Positions 11,301-21,600 of a stretch of DNA of 64,000 nucleotides are shown piece after piece. The position numbers and the translations under genes are program-made. Origin of the DNA: Taenia hydatigena (taxonomy: Eukaryota > Platyhelminthes > Cestoda > Cyclophyllidea > Taeniidae); assembly GCA_036345935.2 (NCBI GenBank), contig JADWOT020000004.1:19449155-19513154 (forward strand), written 5' to 3'. The first letter of the stretch is position 1, and each line of letters begins with the position of its first letter. The notes below the pieces were generated by a model, which was not told the DNA's origin, searched no databases, and was given only the letters and a program-made list of their open reading frames with translations.

Positions 11301-12349
11301 TTAATGATGGAGCATTTGATAGAACTGTGAGATGAAGTGAATGTCGGCAAGCATAACGGTCACGCGGTGGGCATGCGCGGCGGCCCTTGCAGCAAATGAG
11401 AAGAAGTCCACAATGAAAGCCTCAGCTGCCTCTTGGAGACAGTCCAGTGCCACAGCCTGCCACCGGAATTCAAGCGCATTCTCAAAATGCATCCTTTGAG
11501 CCATGGATCGCACAACCCTTGCAAACGAGGCGCGCCTACAATCACAGAAGAAACGACATGGTTACCGGCCACCGCGTTTACACTTCCACTTTTTTCCCCT
11601 TTATTAATTATGGCCTTATTTCGCTCTACTCCAGGGGAGAATAAGCCGACTAATAAAGCAGCACAGTCCTGAATTAAGTGCGGATTTAGTCGACAAAACC
11701 CTGTTAAAATAAGGGAAGGGTTGACATTAATCCTTACTATATAGCACTGCGGCTGGTTTTGCCGGAGAAAAGAACATTTTAATCGTTTGATGGAAGTCTA
11801 AGATAACGTCCAAAACGCAAAAATATTCTGGGAACGTGCCGTATTAGGGGGTCAGTAGTCCTTTGGAGGTGCCGGATCTCAGCTGCAACGAGCCTAGCTA
11901 TATTCCTCCGCTTTTTGCGTCTAACGTTCCTGTCATTAGCAGCATTATTATTGTTGCTGTTAGCGTTGGAAACGTTCGTAGCCCGAACACTCCGACTGCC
12001 AGCTGATGGAGCCCTTACAGTAGCAAACAAAACCTCCGTTCCAGTCTCTACAAAACACAGGCGCAACATTACTACCCGCACATTTAAGAAATCATTAAAC
12101 TAATAGACGAACCATTCCTATGTTGGGGCAGTCGTTCGCGTTTCCTACGAGAACGTGCAGAACCGCTAGAAGCATTTAGGTCCGACCTAATAAAGCAAAA
12201 TTGAGTTAGGCTTCTTTTTAAGTCATAAACTTTACAAGCAAAAAAAACTACGCAAGAATCACTGGTGAAAAAACTAACCTAGGACCAGTGGGCAGATTTG
12301 TTGGAGTACTAGTGGCCGCAGGCAAAAATCTACTCCTGGCACCATCCAT
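11301..12349 (-). CDS. Centromeric histone H3 variant (cenH3/CENP-A type)
   Basis: cenH3 replaces H3 in centromeric nucleosomes and marks where the kinetochore assembles. Exons 12279-12349, 11840-12013 and 11301-11535 give 159 residues with a TAA stop. The N-tail (1-54) is unrelated to H3 and has an Asn run. A basic RRKKRR (55-60) leads into the alpha-N helix (EIRHLQRTTDPLIR, 69-82), matching H3 and CENP-A. Alpha-1 is FARVVRSMAQ (86-95). Loop 1 is about four residues longer than in H3. Alpha-2 opens with FRWQAVAL and contains LQEAAEAF, the CENP-A form rather than H3 LQEASEAY. Alpha-3 follows HRVTVMLADI. Phases close exactly, but two junctions are weak: the AAG acceptor at 12013 and a GC donor at 11839. 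The C-terminus ends FYQMLHH. The fold assignment is firm; exact exon edges are less so. Confidence 0.85.
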
Positions 12350-12862
12350 TTTTAGTGTCCTTAAAGTTGGCATCCCCGCGTGTAACGTTTTTGTGCTCTG
12401 ACGGCTCCTTAAAACAACACCTAAATGCATAAATTTACGGAATATTATCGCCTTTCAGTGCATCTTTGCGCTTTTTATTAAATAAATCAATTCAATTAGG
12501 TGCAAACTTAGGGCACTTATTTCTTCATCAAGACTTACCAAGTTGAAATTGGTTTAAATGGTATAAATTGGTTTAAATGAAGCCAACCTTTACTCTAGTA
12601 AAACATTCTCTGCTCTTTTTGGAATGTTTGCTGCTTTATTAGAACCATGGACTATATTTAGGCATTTTATTTCCGAAGCGTAGTCTATTTATAATATCCT
12701 CTGGTGTACATTTATAAAGCTTTGGCGTTGGATTTACCGCGTAATTATGTGGACAAAGCGATTGCCTAAGCGCATCATTGAGTGCAAGGATTTAAACAAA
12801 GTGCGAAAATTTTTGTGTTTTTGTAGCATTCCCTCCCGTCTTGCGGCCTCTTATACTTCTAT
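12350..12862. other. Upstream region of the cenH3 gene, nothing recognised
   Basis: AT-rich. An in-frame extension of exon 1 to ATG codons upstream of 12349 is possible, for example one about 24 nt earlier. No repeat was identified before 12863. Confidence 0.4.
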
Positions 12863-12926
12863 TGTAGCGTCCCGAGGCTCCCTTGAGGCAAAAGAAGGCA
12901 GAATACTAGGGTGGAATATATATATA

Positions 12927-12962
<36 letters not shown>

Positions 12963-13144
12963 AGCGTCCCGAGGCTCCCTTAAAGCAAAAGAAGGCAAAG
13001 TGGAGGGGTAGAATACATATATTCGCCGGACAGAGGGGAAAAGACTGCTGGCATGGCCCGGAAGCCAGCCCCCGTAGCTAGGGCAATATGGCCACCTCTG
13101 TGACCCTGACCGAAACCGGTAGTCCAAACAAACAAAATGTTACT
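12863..13144 (-). repeat. Tandem TRIM LTRs: a truncated copy and a near-full solo LTR
   Basis: The LTR end TGTAGCGTCCCGAGGCTCCC occurs twice, at about 12863 and at 12960. The first copy runs only about 50 nt before dissolving into a TA microsatellite. The second continues through the family core (CAGAGGGGAAAAG, GGCAATATGGCCACCTC, CCGAAACCGGTAGT) to about 13144. Orientation is minus relative to the complete element at 34535-35426. No matching target duplication was seen. Confidence 0.8.
12916..12959. repeat. TA dinucleotide microsatellite
   Basis: (TA)n with one GC interruption, at the spot where the LTR family naturally has TATATATA. It probably expanded from that seed. Confidence 0.95.
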
Positions 13145-14130
13145 GTAGCACTTTTTTTATGCTGCCAGGGTAAAGTCGCTTTAGCGTATAGTCTAAACTT
13201 GATGCAATTTCCAGCGCGTGAAAAGACTTTTTATCTCTTTACCCTTATAAGCATTTTAAATGAAACAGATCCTGATGAATGCCTTTTAAATTTGGCAGGA
13301 AAGTGTAAACGTCTGATATATCATTGCAAAAAATGATTTTTTTGAGCAAATTAAATGGTCTCATAAAGTTTGTAACAGTTTTATGCGCAAGCTGCTGGAT
13401 TCGTGAGTGCAGTGTACCCATACGTAATGTCACGACGTTTTTCACCAATTAGTAAAATCGTTTGACTCAAATCATTCCAGGTTTTCTTCGAAATTCATCC
13501 GCAATATATTAAACTGAAAGAAACCCTACTATAAAGTCACTGAAGGTCCGAAAATGGTAATTTTGATCATAGTGCCATGTTACCCGTAGTTAGACACATT
13601 GTAACGCGTTCCTTGTTTGTATAACTCTCAGTTTCAGTTAAGGGTCGGATTGGCTGGCCTCTTGGCCACGCCAGCAGCCCCAATCCATTCTAGAAGCGCT
13701 GCATATGGGGCGACAGCTTCCAAACAACTTTTGACCAGTAGAAACAATGGTTTGGAGCTTTTGAAGAAGTTATAAGTTTTTATGCCTACATCAACCATTC
13801 ATTTGCCTTAATGACCGCAAATAATAAGAAATGACGATTCAGTGCACATTTGTTCACATTAATTCAAAGTGGGCATAACAAGAAGTGACTTCCCTAAAAA
13901 AATGCAAAATAGGGTTTCTCAAATTGACAACCATTTATTTATGCGGCATTTTTCAACTGAAATGGAATGAGGGAGTATTTTGCAAGTAATACACCCGACT
14001 TTTTTGCTTTCAACTTTAAGCTGCTCCGGTCTACGCTGTAGCAGTACCGGTGCATTCATCCACCGAGAAATCCGAAACAACTGTTGATTGCATATCGAAA
14101 CAAAAACCATTAAAAGCATCTAAAGTTGAA
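13145..14130. other. No gene; one short LTR scrap
   Basis: 13631-13690 matches the LTR core (GGTTAAGG-like, GGCTGGCCTCTTGGCCACGCCAGCAGCC) on the plus strand. The rest is AT-rich and unassigned. Confidence 0.5.
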
Positions 14131-14139
14131 GATGGTATA

Positions 14140-14145
14140 TTTATT
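14140..14145 (-). terminator. Polyadenylation signal AATAAA (secreted protein gene)
   Basis: AATAAA on the minus strand, about 37 nt downstream of the stop at 14182. Confidence 0.65.
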
Positions 14146-14181
14146 ATACAAAGTATTTACATGGTGAGCGAATTGCAGCAG

Positions 14182-14670
14182 TCAGACGTCTTTAATTATG
14201 CTTGGGTGTCCGAAAAGCTGACCAAAGGCAAGGATAGGCATTAGTCCGCCGAACCGTTTTTTTTCATGATTCCTCTCCTGAATGCCGTCCATAATGGGGT
14301 TAAGTGACCACTGGATCATGACACAGTAACCGAAGTATTCTCTTCTATACGACCGTGGTCGTTCAGTTAAGTCGTTGAGCACTTGAGCAAGAATGCGTAT
14401 TGCACCACTTCTCGCCTCTCGCCTTCTCCCCTCCTCCAGTTCATCCTCTTTTACTGTCTCCACCGCCCGTTCGACCATTTGGGCTTGGGACACCGTTGGT
14501 GAGTCGTCTGCCCGTAGGTTTTGAGCAATTCTGCCCTCTTCCGTCTTCTCCATTGAAGTCTTCGCTGACGTCACAGTCTTGCGTTTTCGGCATGGAAAAC
14601 ATCCTGCATCTGCTTGTAAAAAGAACGCAGCAAGGAGTAGAAGTATTCTCACTACAACTTCCAGCTTCAT
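14182..14670 (-). CDS. Predicted small secreted protein, 162 aa
   Basis: The frame runs from ATG 14668-14670 to a stop at 14182. Residues 1-24 form a clear signal peptide: basic start, then RILLLLAAFFLQADA with cleavage expected after ADA. The mature part opens with CFPCRKRK, has a charged middle (EEGRRREAR) and a C-terminal third with a dibasic KKR followed by FGGLMPILAFGQLFG. Only about three cysteines remain, so it is not a classic Cys-knot. AATAAA lies at 14140-14145, about 37 nt past the stop, supporting a real 3' end. No coding intron is needed. Its 5' end faces the gene at 15024. Function unknown: a secreted effector or a peptide precursor are both guesses. I chose the ATG because a TTG three codons earlier is not a plausible start. 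Confidence 0.6.
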   Translation of the reverse strand: MKLEVVVRILLLLAAFFLQADAGCFPCRKRKTVTSAKTSMEKTEEGRIAQNLRADDSPTVSQAQMVERAVETVKEDELEEGRRREARSGAIRILAQVLNDLTERPRSYRREYFGYCVMIQWSLNPIMDGIQERNHEKKRFGGLMPILAFGQLFGHPSIIKDV

Positions 14671-15023
14671 TTCTTTCAAAATGCTAGCCGAGCTGAGATG
14701 GCTACATCATAAACGAAGCACACTACGGAGTTATGAGGTCAAAAAATTCATTTTTTAACCCATATTTTTACCTTTTGTTTGAAAGGTGTTATTTCCGTCC
14801 TATTTTTAAAAGAGTTATATGAATGCTCGGCTGTTCGTAACGTAAAAAGGCGTGCGGGAGGGCATGTGACGGCTCAGGTTGGGATTTTCAAATAAAAAAT
14901 AAGGAAATTAATTCCGACCTGCAACCCCTCGGAAGTACAATCGGCAGCTAGGTCAACTTCGCAGAACGTGGATGGTTTAAAAGCCATAAAAAGTACAAGC
15001 TGTGCAAAAATTTCGTTACTCCA
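14671..15023. promoter_or_regulatory. Putative bidirectional promoter region
   Basis: About 350 nt separates two divergent start codons. No TATA box at a convincing distance was identified. A possible acceptor (TTCGCAG, about 14953-14960) could mark a 5' leader exon or trans-splice site for the plus-strand gene. The promoter role is inferred from layout only. Confidence 0.35.
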
Positions 15024-15401
15024 ATGGAAGCACTCCTAGGGCTAGGCGGTGTCGGTGGCATTGCTGGCGGCTGTGGATGTCAGTGCGATCACTGCAAATG
15101 CCGTCAGCCCGATGAAACTCCCTGTCCAAGTTGTCGTCCGATCCTCTTAAACACAAAGCCGGCAGAAGCATCCGCAGCATCTACTACAGGTGTTCAAACC
15201 CCAAAATCGTCTGATATGGCCGCAGCAGTAGATCTGCTAAATGTTGCACTGAAGAAGATTCGACGAAGGGGCAATCTGGTCGCCTCGCGGAGTGAAAATT
15301 TCTTTCATCCCGGCGAGGTGTTGTGGGGCAATGGCACACCTGCTGGCCGAATGGGTCACGGACATGGCTTTACGGGAGGCAGCAATCCTTCCTTGTTTTA
15401 A
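15024..15401 (+). CDS. Small Gly/Cys-rich protein, 125 aa
   Basis: ATG 15024-15026 to TAA. Residues 1-16 are Gly-rich and hydrophobic (LLGLGGVGGIAGG). They are followed by a tight cysteine cluster, C17, C19, C21, C24 and C26, then C34 and C37 in CPSC, which looks able to bind metal (CxCxxCxC, CPxC). The middle is Ala/Ser/Thr-rich, then comes a helical, basic stretch (VDLLNVALKKIRRRG) and a Gly/His/Asn-rich tail. AATAAA at 15431-15436, about 30 nt after the stop, supports expression. There is no signal peptide of normal form. It lies head to head with the secreted-protein gene. I do not recognise the family. Confidence 0.55.
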   Translation: MEALLGLGGVGGIAGGCGCQCDHCKCRQPDETPCPSCRPILLNTKPAEASAASTTGVQTPKSSDMAAAVDLLNVALKKIRRRGNLVASRSENFFHPGEVLWGNGTPAGRMGHGHGFTGGSNPSLF

Positions 15402-15430
15402 AACTTCCTTTTTAAATCCTGTAAAATGGT

Positions 15431-15436
15431 AATAAA
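15431..15436 (+). terminator. Polyadenylation signal AATAAA (Gly/Cys-rich protein gene)
   Basis: AATAAA about 30 nt after the TAA at 15401. Confidence 0.65.
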
Positions 15437-15909
15437 GCATGACCGTGTTTACTTGTTTTTGATGTTTTAAATGCAACATGTTGCTCACTTTTGCAGACAA
15501 TCCCTCATGCGTTTCTCATCTCCCTTTGATCTGGTTACGGAAGGGTAAAACGCTGAAACTACTTTTTTGTTTACTTTAAACGACAGCGCTTGAATTGCAA
15601 TGGATGTTAACCGACATATTATGCTTTCCGGCCACTTCAAAGCCTAATTCAAAGGAACTGCATTATAAAATTGGATTGTTTTCAATCTGGTAATTAGAAA
15701 ATTGTCCGCAATTTGTCTAATCGCATTTGTTGAGAGTTTCGTCTTCAGTTATAGGGGCGGTCTGACGATTTGGCATTGTTTGCTGTAGGTTTGGGCTTAA
15801 AGTGAAAGAATTTGAGCCATTTACATAGTCGTGCACCAATTCACCGATGATACGAAAAAGCTGTGCATGTGACAGCAGTTCGATTTCATTTTTGGGAGAG
15901 GGTGGTGAG

Positions 15910-16040
15910 TGTAATACGGTTTTGGCTTCGGTTAAGGGCCATTTGGCTAGCCGCTGTACCTTCGCCGGACGGGAGGCTTCTGGACCACGTCAGTAGCCCC
16001 AGCCCTTTCTGCTCTCCGGGAGGGTCTCGGGGGCGCTACA
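15910..16040 (+). repeat. Degraded solo LTR of the TRIM family
   Basis: Starts TGTAATACGGTTTTGG and ends GGGGGCGCTACA. The core GGCTAGCCGCTG...ACCACGTCAGTAGCCCCAGCC is recognisable. Shorter than the 180-186 bp consensus. Confidence 0.75.
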
Positions 16041-16930
16041 ATGCTAGTAACCATTCAAAATACTTTCTTTAGGAATAAAAGTAAGGCGAATTTGCATGCA
16101 TAAACTTGCACTGAGAACTGTGTTAGCTGTCCAATGTGTTAAGACGTGTCAAGTGTGTTCACAAGTGTTTTTCCACCCCACAGTCGCTCGTCTGCCCAAC
16201 CACTGTTTCTCCCCCTTCATTTGCCATAAAGTGCTGCCTAAAAGAGCCTGATGGATGTGGCTCTGGGTTGTCCGCTTTACAAAGAGGTAACTTTGTTGCA
16301 TAGCAGCTGGAAGGGATGTGGCCCCTAAGTTTACATTTCTCTCCCTTAAAGTTGACTGAAGCTTAAAATTGGAAGATTTATGAAGGTTTTCATGTCTAAT
16401 AACCATAAAACTTGGGTTCCAAGAATCAACGACAGTACTTCTCCTTCGTTACTAGTTCATTCTTTCCTAAATTCACTACATTATAACGGTTTTGGGCTGC
16501 ATTACCCTTCAGTGCAACAACTACACTATCCACTAGTCAATCAGGGGCTCCCTTCTTGTTTTTAATAGCAAAAAAAGCCCAAATAAAAACACTGTTTTAA
16601 TTTTTAGCCTCTACTACTACTTGAAAATTAAGATCTCAATCAGAAATTATGGAAATGCACACGGATATCCATGTTGCAACATCTAAATTGGAAATGAGCC
16701 CTTTCCTACGAAAATGCACCTCAGATGGCGTTAAGTGACTTCTTTTTTAAGTCGGATGCTTTAAAACCAGAATTCTAGATAAAGTTTTGCTATTTCTCCT
16801 TTAGAATCACCTCATTTTCCGGCTACGATCAACTAGTCTTCCCCATTTTTTGAGAGTATGGGAGGTTATGGAATTCAGTAAACAATACTTCACCATTCTT
16901 TCAAACGTACACATAGTAATTTGTTGGGTT
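16041..16930. other. No recognisable gene
   Basis: Open frames here lack splice or compositional support. No repeat was recognised. Confidence 0.4.
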
Positions 16931-16935
16931 AAGGC

Positions 16936-16941
16936 TTTATT
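16936..16941 (-). terminator. Polyadenylation signal AATAAA (206-aa protein gene)
   Basis: AATAAA on the minus strand, about 20 nt after the stop at 16962. Confidence 0.7.
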
Positions 16942-16961
16942 ACATGACAATTCGTTCCAAC

Positions 16962-17730
16962 TCAGTTTGCAGAGTAGTAATTGTACAGGTTTTCATTAAG
17001 ACCATTCAGGTGGAGCCAATTCCAGCCGAGGGAGGTGTTGGTTGACGAGGGAGATGCCAAAGAAGACGACAATACCGGAGCTGAAGCCGATAAAACAGAA
17101 GTTCCAGCCGGTGCAGAGAAGTCAAGTGACCCATCCTTCTGACGGCCACAGCAGAAGTGATCTTCTGTCATCAGACCGTTCTCAATCTTTGCACCAAAGT
17201 GCATACGTAAGGGTGCCGATGGCGGAGGTTGTGGAAAGGACTGAGGTGGGGTGACCCTGTACCTCACTCTCCTCGCCTTCACCTCCTTCTCCTCCTTCGC
17301 TAGAAGACGATCCACAAAGTCTCTCATTCGTAGACGCCGCCTCCAGTGGTCCAAGAGAATGGCTCGCTTGAAATCTTCTGCTTCGGGTTTACTGTCAGCT
17401 CCTACAGAGGCATCTTTCACTTCGACAATCTTAGCACTGCCGGAAGCTGCCTGAGGAGTGTAATGCGATGCTGAATCGACCAGCGTCATCCTTTCGTACT
17501 GTACTTGGCTTCCGTTAATTGTGCCGACGGCAAGATTTGGGACGAGGCAATTGCGCAAGTGCTTGCGGTGTTTCGCTGGAACGCAAAATCGCCACGACAA
17601 AGTGCAGATGCGCAATTGTGCATCAATTCTGGGTTTAAAGTAGCTTTCTTCAAACAAAATTCTTTTTGCTTTGCTCTTAACAGTCCATTTTTTTAAATGT
17701 AATTCGATTAATGGAAATCTGACCTGCCAT
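16962..17730 (-). CDS. Unrecognised 206-aa protein
   Basis: A 7-nt first coding exon (17724-17730, ATGGCAG before GTCAGA) joins in phase to a long exon 16962-17575 (acceptor GCGTTCCAG). The protein starts MAAKHRKHLRNCL. Residues about 70-100 form a strongly basic helix (DHWRRRLRMRDFVDRLLAKE), followed by a Pro/Ser-rich stretch (PPQSFPQPPPSAP) and an HFCCGRQ patch. The C-terminus is Ser/Thr-rich, then Trp/Leu/Asn/Tyr-rich. AATAAA on the minus strand at 16936-16941, about 20 nt past the stop, marks the 3' end. Size and basic helix would suit a mitochondrial ribosomal or nuclear protein, but I cannot place it. The start exon is inferred; the long exon is the firm part. Confidence 0.55.
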
Positions 17731-17869
17731 GCATCGAATCCTACGCGTTTCAATTCACTCGAAGACAAAAATGAATGCTTTTCTAAGATAATATCTACTG
17801 AGAGCTGCAGGCTTTTTAAAGTCTACATGTTATTTATTTACGTGATTAGCATGATAGGTTTGTAGTTTT

Positions 17870-18677
17870 AAACTCATGATTTCGGTTAAGGACTCCTTGG
17901 CTGGCCGCTCTACCTCTGCCTGGTGGGCTGGCCACTGGGTTGCGCCTGTAGCCCCAACCCTTTTCGCGCACCGAATACCTTCATTTGACCCAAGTATTGT
18001 GTCCAATCTGATTTCTACTATTAAGTGATAGACTTCAGTGGGACGAAAGAAGATTTAGTGACAGCCCATAGCACAAGGGCTGGAAATGCCATTTAACTTT
18101 GGTAACTAACCCAGTCCCCTGTTCCACAGGAAAACTATTAACGACAGAACCAATGCTGGCTGTGAGTCACCTTGGAAAACTTTCGCTGCAAAGTTCCCTC
18201 AGTCGTACCTGCACAAAGATGTCGACAACGTTAACAGACACGAAAACCTACTCCGTTCTCCCTAACATAAATTAGGTCGGTGCCCCTACAACCATCGATG
18301 GACAAGTGTGATCGTCAGCAGAGTTCCTCGCGCCCAGAATCCAGTTATTATACAGGGCTAAATTCCAAACCCAGCAGACCTGTCAGGAGGGATCAGTGAT
18401 GCTGTCGTTAAGCTCCTCCTCTGACGTGGGAGGCTGACCAGGTAGGGATCCGGGAGCAACGCTCAAAAGAATAAAGAGGCCATGCAATACGTTCACCATT
18501 TGTTTAACTCTAAGGTCTGGTTAAGGACCACTTAGATGGTCATTGCACCCTTGCCTAGTGGGCTGGCCTCTGGGCAAATCCGGTAGTCCCAATCCTTTCA
18601 GAAGGCCAATATATATTTACATTCCCTTCGAGTGTTGTATCTTCTTTCGCCATCAGGGAAGTCTCGAGGCACTACAA
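17870..18677 (+). mobile_element. Old TRIM copy (two degraded LTRs plus interior)
   Basis: The left LTR remnant at about 17878-17995 and the right remnant at about 18516-18677 (ending GAGGCACTACA) flank an interior. That interior matches the complete copy near its 3' end (GTCAGGAGGGATCAGTGATGCTG against CAAGAGGGATCACTGACGTT). Heavily diverged, no target duplication seen. Confidence 0.65.
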
Positions 18678-18689
18678 TCAGGGTATCCT

Positions 18690-21600
18690 AGCATAAAACT
18701 TTTTCATTAAGTGGTATTTATGAGCAAAGCAACTTTCCTTTTCCATCTAGGAGGCATTTCTGACACGGTACTGGGCTGTGAGGTTTTGAGTGCTATTCAG
18801 TCCCAAGTTCCCTTTGTTCTTCGGATAGCTTTACATTTGAAGAATGTAAGTGGCATATTGTTTAGAAGCATAAACAAAAAGAGTAATCCTTTTTTTCCCA
18901 AAATTTAGGGAGTCATCTGAAATGGTCAAATCTTGCAGTTCTTTTTTTACAGATTTTATTCGATCCGCCCTCATTGTAATGCTTTTAAATGCACCTTTGA
19001 AGCAAGAACTGAGAAAACAAGTCAAACCTTGTGGTAGACGGGATCCCTCAGTTGTTCGAAGTATGGAGGGGCCCCGACACTCATGAACCTGTACCGTTTC
19101 TAAATTTAAACCATTGAATATGGCACAAGCCAATCAGCCTGTTCGGCTCCGGGTTGACCGAAGGGAAGAGGAGGTGAATTGAAAACGTGCCACCTTAGAC
19201 TATGCGGAGAACAACAGAGAGGTCATAAAATGGCCATACCTTTCCACTAAACACGAAGGCCTTTGTTTTAAAGGATTAATAAAGCAAAACCTGACCAGAC
19301 CAGAGGTGTACGAGAGCCATAGATAATTCGGTGTGGAACGAGAAGCGTCCTAGAACTTTGAGACGGTGGGATGAGTCGATTACATATTCCATTAAAATGT
19401 AGATGTCAAAACTTCAATTTAGTTGGCTATCATTTACAAATGAAAAACCTAATTTTTGAACTGTCAAAAGATAGAGTTAACTATTTTTTGCAGTTGCCCG
19501 TTCCTTCAGGTGTCATAGTGGCACTGTAGCACCTCCAACCTTCATTAAAGCCTTAATGAGCCAAAACATTTTGGGAGGATATAAATCACTAACGCACTGA
19601 AGGGCTGAGAAGCTGTTAGCATGATCTAAGGGTAGTAACGGACAGTAAAAGCACAGCCTAGGGTGGTCCAGGCTATTTAAATACAGTTTCACTTACTTCC
19701 TGGAAAATTTTTCTAAACTTTTGGCCTGGTTTGGTCATTAAATAATAGACATATTTAAAATAAGGAAAAAATAAGTTACGCATTTAACTGAAGTAGCTGC
19801 CAAGCATTTACTACTTGATTAAATGGTTACAAAGTTGATCAACGAAGGTCTTACAAATCACCATTTGTTCAAGAGAAAAATAAACAAGTGAAATACTTGA
19901 AATCTCTATTTAAGCGCAACAATTTTTCGCATGAAAAGAAGGTCTAGATTATGCTAATTCGACTACCATTTCTGGTTATCATTTTCTAGTTTAGAAAAAA
20001 GAATTGGGAAGGAAATGACGAAAAACGTATTGTGCTTAATCCCTCCTAATTAAATCTGAAAATGCTCACAAACAATTGTCATCGTCATCAACTATCAACC
20101 GCTTTTCTTGCCTAGTCGAAAGCTATTTTAACACCTCACTTCTGTCCTGACCTGTAGGAGCTGCACCGTTGGGAGCTCAACTCTTCTGGTGGTGACGATC
20201 ACAGCTTTTTGAGGTATGGAAAGTACCTCACCGATGAAATCCGCACTTCAGGGCAACACTACAGTGAGAGATGTCATGCTGGCCACACATGACAAGAACT
20301 AAACCCAGTTTGTAAGGTGGATTTCTTGTGACCGTTCACCTCGTGGTCGTGAAGATTGTCACCATCAATACGACAATGCAGAGAACTCCCAGAAGGCTTA
20401 ACTAGCGACGGAAGACCCAAGCACTGACTATCAGTACATTTGGGGCGCCTACATAGTCGCTGGGGTTCGGACGGAGGCACTGTTGTGTGTCTGCTGGATG
20501 CGAGAATGCGTCAACCCCACGAGGAAACAAGCACCTTTAGTTGCTAGATTGTATAAAGGCACAAAAGTGTTTATTTACTTTACAAAATAAAAAATCAATG
20601 CCACACTCCAAACCAGCCTATTTTAGCTTTTCAGTTTAAAACATAATGCATTATACGAGTGTCACCTTTGACTACGGGTAGAGAGGGAATTGCCGACACA
20701 ACCAGTCGGTTCTGTTTGGTTCAAAGTTGAAGTTTCTCCGCGCTTCCTGTTCGTATCTTCTGCCCTGTAGGTACCTAAGGACCTCAAGCCACTGAGTCTC
20801 CGTCAGTCCCATAAGTGCATGAATCCACTTCTAGCTACTCTATATAGTCCCTTAGCTTCCCAAAAATGGAAATGTTCATGTGGTTGCACGACCGAATGAC
20901 TACCTTGTGATTGCATGTGATGCCAACTTGTGGAGGGGTCAATCGCGATGCCATTCTGCGTTTCCCATCATTCTTCTCATGTAGTTAAGCATTACAGTTT
21001 ACCATCTGCGTAATTTTTTGTTAATGCCAGGAGAGATGCGCAACACAAATTGAAATCATTTTAGAATTGACGGTCATCTCAACTAACCTTTAATGCACTG
21101 GAATCATTCATAGGAAATACGTAATAAATTCAAGTGAAATTGGCATTAATTAACTTTCGTTAAAAATAAAAAATTTGATTCAAAATATTGTTTTCTTTGG
21201 AATTACCGCTTCTGCATTCCAGCCAGTTTAAACAACAAAACCTTCAACAAATAGGTTTTACTTATGACAAATAAAATGCTCAAAAGTGCGCCTTTATTTA
21301 CCTTTGTTTTCAGCCTTAACGCATTAGAATGCAGTCGGAGTTTTAATTGCACCAACTCTTCAATCTCCCAGACTACACTTCCATGTAGGTGGCATGAGTG
21401 GAAGCGCAATTCCTTCTCCCCCTCCCCCAACATTTATCTGTTGCAGCAGAATAGAGGCCTCGGAGCCTTCCACTAGTAGTAGAAGCAGACAAACCTGATC
21501 TTTTGGTGCAACTGCTTTTACTTATCCGATTGTTTACGAAGCCTCATTAACACAAAAGTAAACACCAGCTGCGAGTTACAGAGGTTGTCACCTTCTGGTG

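Noticed and set aside
12916..12959. TA tract as a promoter TATA box
   Set aside because: It is a microsatellite inside LTR remnants with no gene start at a suitable distance.
15237..15500. Minus-strand open frame opposite the Gly/Cys-rich gene
   Set aside because: It is the antisense shadow of the 15024-15401 frame, which has its own ATG and poly(A) signal.
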